From contig NZ_FQWU01000001.1 of assembly GCF_900129765.1 (NCBI RefSeq), positions 496,001 through 560,000 on the forward strand: DNA of 64,000 bases, given 5' to 3'. Positions 28,356 through 35,130 of the stretch are shown here, one piece after another. Each line of letters starts with the position of its first letter. Within the stretch, counting starts at the first letter, position 1. The DNA is from Massilia sp. CF038 (GTDB taxonomy: Bacteria > Pseudomonadota > Gammaproteobacteria > Burkholderiales > Burkholderiaceae_D). Below the pieces are notes generated by a model. It had not been told where the DNA came from. It saw only the letters and a list, made by a program, of their open reading frames with translations, and ran no database searches. Position numbers and translations under genes: made by a program.

Positions 28356-29351
28356 TTACGCCAGTTCGCGGGTGCGCAAAAAGTCGGCAAACGAGGCGGC
28401 CGGCTCGGTCAGTTCGCCCGGTGCAAGCGGGAACAAGGCCCAGTAGAAGTTCTGGCTCCCGCGGCACAGGCGCGCCGGTTGCACATGCTTGTGCCAGCTG
28501 CTGGCAAAGCTTTTGGCGTACAGGCCATCGCCACCGCGGAACCAGGCCACAATGCAGCGCTCGCGCAAGGCCGTCAGCAGCGAATCAGGGGCATCGTTGT
28601 CGCAGGCCACCTCAAAGTGCGAATCCATGCTCGCTTCGGTTTCCACCACCAGCAGCTGCGCATTGCCCTCATGGTCGTACATGAGGATACCGGGCGGGTT
28701 CGAATACACATAGTGTTCGACAATGCCGTGTTCGCGCAGCAGTGCCCGCACCACCGCGGCAAAGGCCGGGTCGCTGACAAAGGCGTAATTGTGCAGGGCC
28801 AGCATGTCGCGCAGGGAGTCCGAGCGCGCCACAAAAAACTCGCGCTGCAGGGCGACGATTTCCGCTTCCAGCTTGTCGAGCGCGGCTTCGTCGCTTTTTT
28901 TGATGTAGCGGTCAATCAGGCCGCGGTTGAACGCGTCGACTGCCACTTTTTCATCCGCCACCCCGGTGAAGAGAATTTTTTTGCAGGGCAGATGGCGCAG
29001 GGCCTCGCACACCTGAACCCCGTTCATCTGCGGCATGGAATAGTCCACCACCAGGACCGAGGGCGTGGCAAAGCGCTGGCGGTGAAAGCTGATGCGATGA
29101 ATCTGATCGATGTCGAAAGCGACGTTGCACTGCTCGTGCGCGTTGGGGTAAGTGTCATAACTGGCATGCAGCGCGTCGCTGTACTGCCCCTCGCCGTCCT
29201 GCTGGCCAAGCCAGTCAATGGCGCTGCGCGTGTCGTGGAAGGATTTGCTGGCCAGAGCGGGATCGAGCTGGAACGACAGGCTTTTCAGGAAGCTGTCGCT
29301 ATCATCAATCAATACAGTCAGGCTGGGGTGCTGGTAAATCGGCAGGGACAT
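28356..29351 (-). CDS. jqsR: Response regulator of the alpha-hydroxyketone quorum-sensing system (JqsR/LqsR-like)
   Basis: 331 residues. The receiver domain has the acidic pocket in LTVLIDDSDSFLK (Asp16, Asp17), the phosphoacceptor in VLVVDYSMPQMNG (Asp103) and the lysine region ILFTG...YIKKSD. The pocket and phosphoacceptor are ~87 residues apart instead of ~45, so about 40 residues are inserted in the receiver fold (~42-95). The output half has no DNA-binding or GGDEF/EAL motif. Such an output resembles LqsR of Legionella and JqsR of Janthinobacterium; the identification rests mainly on its place 13 bp after the sensor kinase gene and next to jqsA. Confidence 0.8.
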   Translation of the reverse strand: MSLPIYQHPSLTVLIDDSDSFLKSLSFQLDPALASKSFHDTRSAIDWLGQQDGEGQYSDALHASYDTYPNAHEQCNVAFDIDQIHRISFHRQRFATPSVLVVDYSMPQMNGVQVCEALRHLPCKKILFTGVADEKVAVDAFNRGLIDRYIKKSDEAALDKLEAEIVALQREFFVARSDSLRDMLALHNYAFVSDPAFAAVVRALLREHGIVEHYVYSNPPGILMYDHEGNAQLLVVETEASMDSHFEVACDNDAPDSLLTALRERCIVAWFRGGDGLYAKSFASSWHKHVQPARLCRGSQNFYWALFPLAPGELTEPAASFADFLRTRELA

Positions 29352-29364
29352 GGCACGCTCTCAA

Positions 29365-30669
29365 TCAATTCGGGTTGGCCTGCAGCCGCGCGGGCTGGCC
29401 GGGAAATTCAAGGACGAAGATGGTATAGGCCCACTCGCGCGACACGCAGCGGATGCTGGCGCGCCAGGCGTCGATGATCTCCTTGCACAGAGCCAGGCCG
29501 ATGCCGGAGCCGGAGTTGGGCGGGTAGGAATAAAAGCGCTTGAAGATCAGCGGCAGCTGGGGTGCGGCAATGCCGCAGCCGGTGTCGATGAACAGCAGGC
29601 GTGGTGTGTCGCGGCGGCCGTCGACCACGATGCGGATCCGGCCCTTGCCGGCGCGCTGCAGCGCCTTGAGCGCGTTGCGCAGCAGGTTGAGCAGAATGAC
29701 CACTGACAGTTCGTGCTTGCCCGCAAAGGTGAAGTCGGTCCGGATGTCGACCCGGACCGCGTCGCGCTGCGCCTGCGCCGTGAACGGGTAACGCCGGATG
29801 ACCGATTCGACCACGGCCTGCATTGATACTTCCTCGTCCGCCTCCAGCTGGTCGCGCACCGCGCGCGCAGACAGCAGGAACAGATCGACCATGTGATTCA
29901 TGTGCCGCACTTCATGCTGGATGCGGGCCATGGCTTCGCGCATTTCATGCAGGTCCGCGGCACTTGGTTTGTCCGGGCCGGACAGGCGGCGCGAAATGCC
30001 GCGCACATTGGCGTCGACGCTGACCAGTGGCGTGCGCAGTTCGTGCGATACCGTCGCCAGTCCCTGTGCCATGCCAGCCAGCTTTTCGTTGGCCAGCACG
30101 CGCCGCCCAACCTTGGCAGTGGAGATGACGATAATCGTGAAGGCGTACACCGGCAGATGCGACAGCAGCGCTTCGCTGGTGAGCACGGCCGCGTCACCGA
30201 CCACGGCGAACAAAACACCGGCCACCACGGCGCCTGTGGCAAACGAAGCAAGCGCGAACAAAAACGGGAAGTGAAACAGCACGATCAGCGCGATCAGCAG
30301 CGACTGGCCCCAGATTTCTGAGCCGTGATTCATCAAATACAGGAAGACAAACTGGAAGGGCAGGACGTAGGTCACGCCAATGAACAGATAGGTGCTGCGC
30401 AGGCGCCCGGACAGCAGGCGCGCAGCCCAGGGCGCGGGCAGGCACAGGGCCGCGCCGATCAGGCGCAGCAGCAGGCTGTCGAAATGCTGGGGGAACCAGT
30501 AGGTCCAGATCACGTAGTAAGCCGGCATGCCAATGCAGCCCACCCACGACAGGACGACAAAGCGCCAGGTTTCGCCGTCAAACTGGCGTTCATAACGGTG
30601 GCGCCAGCGCAGCACGGTGTGCTGGAACCGGCACTTGAGTGGTTCGACGATGCTGGTCCAGTTTGCCAT
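29365..30669 (-). CDS. jqsS: Membrane sensor histidine kinase of the autoinducer system (JqsS/CqsS-like)
   Basis: 434 residues from MANWTSIVEP at 30669. Six hydrophobic helices (about 36-58, 64-83, 92-112, 121-140, 143-160 and 171-186) form an input domain without a large periplasmic loop, as in CqsS/LqsS. The dimerisation helix follows with VSHELRTPLVSVDANVRG (phosphoacceptor His209). The ATPase domain has LLNLLRNALKALQRAG (N box), LFIDTGCGIA (G1) and GSGIGLALCKEII (G2). There is no receiver domain on the protein, so phosphate is presumably passed to JqsR encoded next. It is divergent from jqsA. The predicted ligand is the alpha-hydroxyketone made by JqsA. Confidence 0.85.
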   Translation of the reverse strand: MANWTSIVEPLKCRFQHTVLRWRHRYERQFDGETWRFVVLSWVGCIGMPAYYVIWTYWFPQHFDSLLLRLIGAALCLPAPWAARLLSGRLRSTYLFIGVTYVLPFQFVFLYLMNHGSEIWGQSLLIALIVLFHFPFLFALASFATGAVVAGVLFAVVGDAAVLTSEALLSHLPVYAFTIIVISTAKVGRRVLANEKLAGMAQGLATVSHELRTPLVSVDANVRGISRRLSGPDKPSAADLHEMREAMARIQHEVRHMNHMVDLFLLSARAVRDQLEADEEVSMQAVVESVIRRYPFTAQAQRDAVRVDIRTDFTFAGKHELSVVILLNLLRNALKALQRAGKGRIRIVVDGRRDTPRLLFIDTGCGIAAPQLPLIFKRFYSYPPNSGSGIGLALCKEIIDAWRASIRCVSREWAYTIFVLEFPGQPARLQANPN

Positions 30670-30731
30670 TCTGTCGTTTCGTAAGTGCTTGATATATCTC
30701 AATTGCGTTCAATCAAGCTGGATGGTGTCGC

Positions 30732-30751
30732 AAATTGACTAGGTGCAATTT
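30732..30751. promoter_or_regulatory. Small inverted repeat in the jqsS/jqsA intergenic region
   Basis: AAATTG (30732-30737) and CAATTT (30746-30751) are inverted about an 8-bp centre and touch the FNR-type box. With TTGACT at 30735-30740 inside it, this could be an operator over a -35 element; no matching -10 at normal spacing was found. Confidence 0.3.
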
Positions 30752-30763
30752 GATATGGATCAA
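30750..30763. promoter_or_regulatory. FNR/Anr-type binding site between jqsS and jqsA
   Basis: TTGAT-ATGG-ATCAA is a perfect match to the FNR/Anr consensus TTGAT-N4-ATCAA. It ends 72 bp before the jqsA ATG and lies 80 bp from the jqsS ATG, so it could act on either gene. A class II arrangement would place the jqsA start near 30798; no strong -10 is seen there, which fits an activator-dependent promoter. Confidence 0.65.
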
Positions 30764-30835
30764 CAAGGAGGCACGTTGCAGCTGCGCTGAAAAGCCTGGG
30801 CAGAAAATGATCAATTTTTCTTTGGAGAAATCATC

Positions 30836-32080
30836 ATGACATTTGCTGCTAATCAATCGTTTTCCGCCATCCGCGCAGAACTTTGCATGCCCGAATTTGT
30901 CCGTCGCCGTATGGATGCCCATTATGTGACCCGCGTTCAACAACTCTTGGGCGGCGAACATTTGCACGTGTGGAAGCCGGCGGAAGCGGGCGCAGTGATG
31001 TTGGCTAGCAACGACTATCTGAACATCTCGAATCACCCGCACTTGCTGGCGGCGCAGGCACGCAGTCTGCTTGGCAGCCAGTCCGGCATGCTGATGTCGT
31101 CGGTATTTCTGCAGGAGGGCAGCAGCCAGCACCGGCTGGAAGCCAAATTTGCCGCCTACATGGGGGCCGAGGACGGGGTCCTGGCGCAGTCCGGCTGGGC
31201 TGCCAATGTCGGCTTGCTGCAAACGCTGGCCGGACCCGGCGTGCCGGTCTACCTGGATATGATGGCGCACGCCTCGCTGTGGGAAGGCGTGCAGTCGGCA
31301 CAGGCCATCGGGGTGCCCTTCCTGCACAATGATCCGGCGCACCTGGAGCGTCAGGTGGACAAGCAAGGGGCGGGCATCATCGTGGTGGACGCCTTGTACA
31401 GCACCAATGGCAGCGTGGCTCCCTTGCAGCGTGTGGTGGAGATCGCCGAACGCAGCGGCAGCATCCTGATCGTGGACGAATCGCATTCGCTTGGTACCCA
31501 CGGCCCGCGTGGGGCCGGCCTGGTGGCGCAGCTTGGGCTGACCGAGCGCGTGCACTTTCGCACCGCTTCGCTGGCCAAGGCGTTTGCCGGACGTGCCGGC
31601 TTTCTGACCTGTTCGAGCCAGTTCAAGGGTTACTTCCTGTCGGCGTCGCGTCCGGCGATTTTCAGTTCCTGCCTGCTCGAGCATGAACTGGCCTGGTTCG
31701 ATGCGGCGCTCGATTTCATCAGCGCCGCCGACGCACAGCGCGCCGCGCTGCGCGATGTGACCACCCAGGTGCGCGAAGGCTTGCGTGGCCTGGGCTACAA
31801 CATCGACGATGGCAGCGAACAAATCGTGGCGCTGGAGGCGGGGCCGGAACCGAAAACGCTGGTGCTGCGCAAGGCACTGGAACGGCGCGGCATTTACGGC
31901 GCCGTGTTTTGTGCGCCAGCCACAGCCAAAAACCGTTCCCTCGTGCGGCTCACGCTCAACGCCGGCCTGAGCGCGCAGCAGATTGCGCGCCTGCTCGACG
32001 CCTGCGCCGACATGCGCCACGAAGTCGATCTGGAAGGCTGGTCCTCGTCCAAACGCCAGCACCGTCTGACGCTGGTATGA
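30836..32080 (+). CDS. jqsA: Alpha-hydroxyketone-type quorum-sensing autoinducer synthase (JqsA/CqsA/LqsA)
   Basis: 414 residues from the ATG at 30836, with GGAG 8 bases upstream. It is a PLP-dependent alpha-oxoamine synthase. The substrate region reads VMLASNDYLNISNHP; the cofactor pocket holds LIVDESHSLGTHGP (Asp214, His217) and the Schiff-base lysine is in TASLAKAFAGRAGF (Lys248). The wording of these motifs, SGWAANVGLLQTLAGPG and the ending KNRSLVRLTLNAGLS resemble CqsA (Vibrio), LqsA (Legionella) and JqsA (Janthinobacterium) rather than BioF or Kbl. These enzymes join an acyl-CoA to an amino-acid-derived unit to give CAI-1/LAI-1-like signals. The divergent kinase and regulator genes support the call. 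The exact signal made is unknown. Confidence 0.9.
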   Translation: MTFAANQSFSAIRAELCMPEFVRRRMDAHYVTRVQQLLGGEHLHVWKPAEAGAVMLASNDYLNISNHPHLLAAQARSLLGSQSGMLMSSVFLQEGSSQHRLEAKFAAYMGAEDGVLAQSGWAANVGLLQTLAGPGVPVYLDMMAHASLWEGVQSAQAIGVPFLHNDPAHLERQVDKQGAGIIVVDALYSTNGSVAPLQRVVEIAERSGSILIVDESHSLGTHGPRGAGLVAQLGLTERVHFRTASLAKAFAGRAGFLTCSSQFKGYFLSASRPAIFSSCLLEHELAWFDAALDFISAADAQRAALRDVTTQVREGLRGLGYNIDDGSEQIVALEAGPEPKTLVLRKALERRGIYGAVFCAPATAKNRSLVRLTLNAGLSAQQIARLLDACADMRHEVDLEGWSSSKRQHRLTLV

Positions 32081-32099
32081 CAGGAGCCGCCGGAGTATC

Positions 32100-32498
32100 A
32101 TGGCGGCCATGGATGAACCACAAACCTTATACAGTGTAATTGGCGGCGAGGCGCGCGTGCGCGAGCTGGTTGACCGTTTCTACGATCTGATGGAACTCGA
32201 ACCCGAGTTCGCGGGCATTCGCGCCCTGCACCCGGGTTCGATGGACGGTTCGCGCGACAAGCTGTTCATGTTCCTGTCCGGCTGGATGGGCGGGCCCGAC
32301 CTGTTCGTGGAACAGTTCGGGCACCCGCGCCTGCGCGCGCGCCACCTGCCGTTTGCCATCGGCAGCAGCGAGCGCGATCAATGGCTGCGCGCCATGGCCT
32401 GCGCCATGGAAGACATCGGCATTGACGAAGCGCTGCGCCTGCGTCTGATGGAATCGTTTTATCAGACTGCCGACTGGATGCGCAACAAAGCCGACTAG
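32100..32498 (+). CDS. Group II truncated haemoglobin
   Basis: 132 residues. The globin fold is of the 2-on-2 group II type: LYSVIGGEARVRELVDRFYD (B10 Tyr), then FLSGWMGGPDLFVEQFG, the proximal His in RARHLPFAIGSSERDQWL, and the conserved G8 Trp in the same segment. Group II proteins bind oxygen or nitric oxide and help detoxify NO or peroxide or deliver oxygen. The ATG at 32100 has GGAG 4 bases before it; the ATG at 32109 is an alternative. It lies 19 bp after jqsA and is probably on the same transcript. rmuC starts directly after its stop. Confidence 0.92.
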   Translation: MAAMDEPQTLYSVIGGEARVRELVDRFYDLMELEPEFAGIRALHPGSMDGSRDKLFMFLSGWMGGPDLFVEQFGHPRLRARHLPFAIGSSERDQWLRAMACAMEDIGIDEALRLRLMESFYQTADWMRNKAD

Positions 32499-33809
32499 AT
32501 GACCGACACTCACTTCTACATTCTGGCCGGCGCGGTGGCGCTGGTCCTGCTGCTGCAACTGGCGGCCTACCTGCACAAGGGCGCCAGCGCGGGGCTGGAA
32601 CGGATCGAGCGCGAACTGCGCCTGGAAACCCAGGCCAGTGCCCAGGCCACGCGCCAGGAGCTGGCCGCCACGCTGGCACAGTATCACGCGGCCACCGTGC
32701 AGCAGCTTGACAGCATGCGCCAGCAGATCAACCTGGGCAGCATCAGCGCGCGCGAAGAGCAGGCCACCACCCTCAAGCGCTTCAGCGACAGCATGACCCA
32801 GAATCTGACCGCGCTGACTGAATCGAACGCACAGCGCCTGCTGGAAGTGCGCGCCACGCTGGAAGTAAAAATCCGCGATCTGCAGACCGACAATGCCACG
32901 CGGCTGGAAGAAATGCGCAAGACGGTCGACGAAAAACTGCATGCCACACTTGAAACGCGCCTGACCGAATCGTTCCGCCAGGTGTCGGAGCGGCTGGAAA
33001 AGGTGCACCAGGGGCTGGGCGAAATGCAGCAGCTGGCCATTGGTGTGGGCGACCTGAAGCGCGTGCTCACCAACGTCAAGACGCGCGGTACCTGGGGTGA
33101 AGTGCAGCTTGAAATGCTGCTCGAGCAGGTGCTCACGGTCGACCAGTACGCCAAGAATGTGGAAACCGTGGCCGGTACCGGGGCGCGGGTGGAGTTTGCC
33201 ATCAAGCTGCCGGGGCAGACTGAGGGCGGGGCGCCGGTGTGGCTGCCGATCGACGCCAAATTCCCGAAAGAGCAATACGAACGCCTGGTGGAAGCTGCCG
33301 AGCGCGCCGATGCCGAAGGCGTGGCGCAGGGGGGGCGCGAGCTGGAACGGGCCGTGCGCCTGGAAGCGAAGACCATCTGCGAAAAATATCTGTCGCCGCC
33401 ACAGACGACCGACTTTGCGATTTTGTTCCTGCCCACCGAAGGCTTGTACGCAGAAGTGATGCGCCGGCCCGGTCTGGCCGACGATTTGCAGCGCACCTTG
33501 CGCGTGTCCATCGCGGGGCCGTCCACCCTGGCGGCGATTTTGAGCAGTTTGCAGATGGGTTTCCGTACGCTGGCGCTGGAAAAGCGCTCGTCCGAGGTGT
33601 GGCAGGTACTGGGCGCGGTCAAAACCGAGTTTGGCAAATTTGGCGATGTCCTCAGTCAAACCCGTCTGACGCTGGAAAAAGCGGCCAAGAATATCGAAAG
33701 CGCCGAAGTGCGCAGCCGTCAGATGGCGCGCAAGCTCAAGTCGGTGGAAGCGCTGCCGAGCGAGGCGGCGCAGCTCATGCTGGGACCGCAAATCGATGAC
33801 GCCGAGTAG
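32499..33809 (+). CDS. rmuC: RmuC-family DNA recombination protein
   Basis: 436 residues. An N-terminal membrane helix (ILAGAVALVLLLQLAAYL) is followed by a long coiled coil (~30-180) and the RmuC domain, with GDLKRVLTNVKTRGTWGEVQ, LPGQTEGGAPVWLPIDAKFP (nuclease-fold acidic and Lys residues), FAILFLPTEGLYAEVM and GPSTLAAILSSLQMGFRT. RmuC limits inversions at short inverted repeats in E. coli and has a predicted restriction-endonuclease-like fold. It begins on the base after the trHb stop codon, indicating translational coupling. No defence genes are near. Confidence 0.92.
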   Translation: MTDTHFYILAGAVALVLLLQLAAYLHKGASAGLERIERELRLETQASAQATRQELAATLAQYHAATVQQLDSMRQQINLGSISAREEQATTLKRFSDSMTQNLTALTESNAQRLLEVRATLEVKIRDLQTDNATRLEEMRKTVDEKLHATLETRLTESFRQVSERLEKVHQGLGEMQQLAIGVGDLKRVLTNVKTRGTWGEVQLEMLLEQVLTVDQYAKNVETVAGTGARVEFAIKLPGQTEGGAPVWLPIDAKFPKEQYERLVEAAERADAEGVAQGGRELERAVRLEAKTICEKYLSPPQTTDFAILFLPTEGLYAEVMRRPGLADDLQRTLRVSIAGPSTLAAILSSLQMGFRTLALEKRSSEVWQVLGAVKTEFGKFGDVLSQTRLTLEKAAKNIESAEVRSRQMARKLKSVEALPSEAAQLMLGPQIDDAE

Positions 33810-33966
33810 CTGAAATATTTCCATAATACCAAGTGACCAAATGGCAATCCCATGCTATCTTTATCTAATTGCATTAGAAAACTGATGGCGTAGTCCGGTC
33901 AATACAGCTGGCAGTCATGGTCCGGGTTCCGCTCTTTGCATCGCGCCCTCACCCTGGAGTGCCGTC

Positions 33967-35124
33967 ATGCCTGGAACCACCGACTTCCCGCAAAAACCCA
34001 TCATCCTGGTGGTGGACGACACGCCGGATAACCTGATGCTGATGAGTAATCTGCTGAAGGACCGCTACCTCGTCAAGGCGGCCAACAACGGCGACAAGGC
34101 CTTGCGCATCGCCGTCCAGTTGCCCCACCCGGACCTGATCCTGCTCGACATCATGATGCCCGGTCTGTCCGGGCACGAGGTGGCGCGCCTGCTCAAGCTG
34201 GACCCGGCCACGCGCGACATTCCCATCATCTTCCTGACTGCGATGGCCAGCAGCGAAGACGAGACGCGCGGCCTGGAACTGGGCGCAGCCGATTACATCA
34301 CCAAGCCAATCAGTCCGCCGGTGGCGCTGGCGCGGGTCGAGACCCAGCTCAAGGTCAAGGCCGCAGCGGATTTTTTACGCGACAAGAACGAGTTCCTGGA
34401 GCAGGAAGTACAGCGCCGCACGCGCGAAGTAGTGGCGATCCAGGATGTCACTATCCACGCCATGGCCTCGCTTGCTGAAACGCGCGACAACGAGACAGGC
34501 AACCATATCCGCCGCACCCAGCACTATGTAAAGGTGCTGGCCAATGCCTTGCGCAGCCACCCGCGCTTTGCGGCCTACCTGGACGATGCGACCATTGCGC
34601 TGCTGTTCAAGTCGGCGCCTTTGCACGATATCGGCAAGATCGGTATTCCCGACCGCATTCTGCTGAAACCTGGCCGCTTCACGCCGGAAGAATTCGAGGT
34701 CATGAGGACCCACACCACGCTGGGACGTGACGCCATTGCCCACGCCGAAGCCCAACTGGGCATGGATGTGGAGTTTCTGCGCCTGGCCAAGGAGATCGCT
34801 TACGGCCACCAGGAAAAGTGGGATGGCAGCGGTTATCCCGAAGGGCTGGCCGGTGACGCGATTCCCATTTCGGCCCGCCTGATGGCAGTGGCCGACGTCT
34901 ACGACGCCCTGATCAGCCGGCGCGTGTACAAGGAGGGCATGCCGCACGCGCAGGCGGTGCAGATCATTCTTGATGGGCGCGGCAGTCACTTCGATCCCGA
35001 TATCTGCGACGCCTTCGAGACTTGCCTGCCGCGGTTCCAGGACATCGCCGCACGGTTTGCCGACAGTGACAACGACATCGCCGAAAAAGCGGTGGCGCTG
35101 GCTCATGCACTGCCATCTGCCTGA
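33967..35124 (+). CDS. Response regulator with HD-GYP c-di-GMP phosphodiesterase domain
   Basis: 385 residues. The N-terminal receiver has VVDDTPDNLMLMSNLL (Asp17, Asp18), LILLDIMMPGLSG (phosphoacceptor Asp61) and GAADYITKPI (Lys). After a helical linker comes an HD-GYP domain: ETGNHIRRTQHYVKVLANAL, the HD pair in APLHDIGKIGIPDRIL (His220-Asp221), GHQEKWDGSGYPEGLAG with the GYP triplet (289-291), and DVYDALISRRVYK. It should hydrolyse c-di-GMP in response to phosphorylation. The hybrid kinase gene starts 6 bp downstream, making that kinase the likely partner. A run of ~157 bp upstream probably holds the operon promoter. Confidence 0.93.
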   Translation: MPGTTDFPQKPIILVVDDTPDNLMLMSNLLKDRYLVKAANNGDKALRIAVQLPHPDLILLDIMMPGLSGHEVARLLKLDPATRDIPIIFLTAMASSEDETRGLELGAADYITKPISPPVALARVETQLKVKAAADFLRDKNEFLEQEVQRRTREVVAIQDVTIHAMASLAETRDNETGNHIRRTQHYVKVLANALRSHPRFAAYLDDATIALLFKSAPLHDIGKIGIPDRILLKPGRFTPEEFEVMRTHTTLGRDAIAHAEAQLGMDVEFLRLAKEIAYGHQEKWDGSGYPEGLAGDAIPISARLMAVADVYDALISRRVYKEGMPHAQAVQIILDGRGSHFDPDICDAFETCLPRFQDIAARFADSDNDIAEKAVALAHALPSA

Positions 35125-35130
35125 TCGATC

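Noticed and set aside
30836-32080. 8-amino-7-oxononanoate synthase (BioF) or glycine C-acetyltransferase (Kbl)
   Set aside because: The fold is shared, but there are no biotin or threonine genes nearby, the motif wording fits CqsA/LqsA, and a matching sensor kinase and response regulator are adjacent.
32499-33809. RmuC as part of a defence island
   Set aside because: The nuclease-like fold is suggestive, but no restriction, toxin-antitoxin or phage-defence genes are nearby, and rmuC is a common housekeeping gene.
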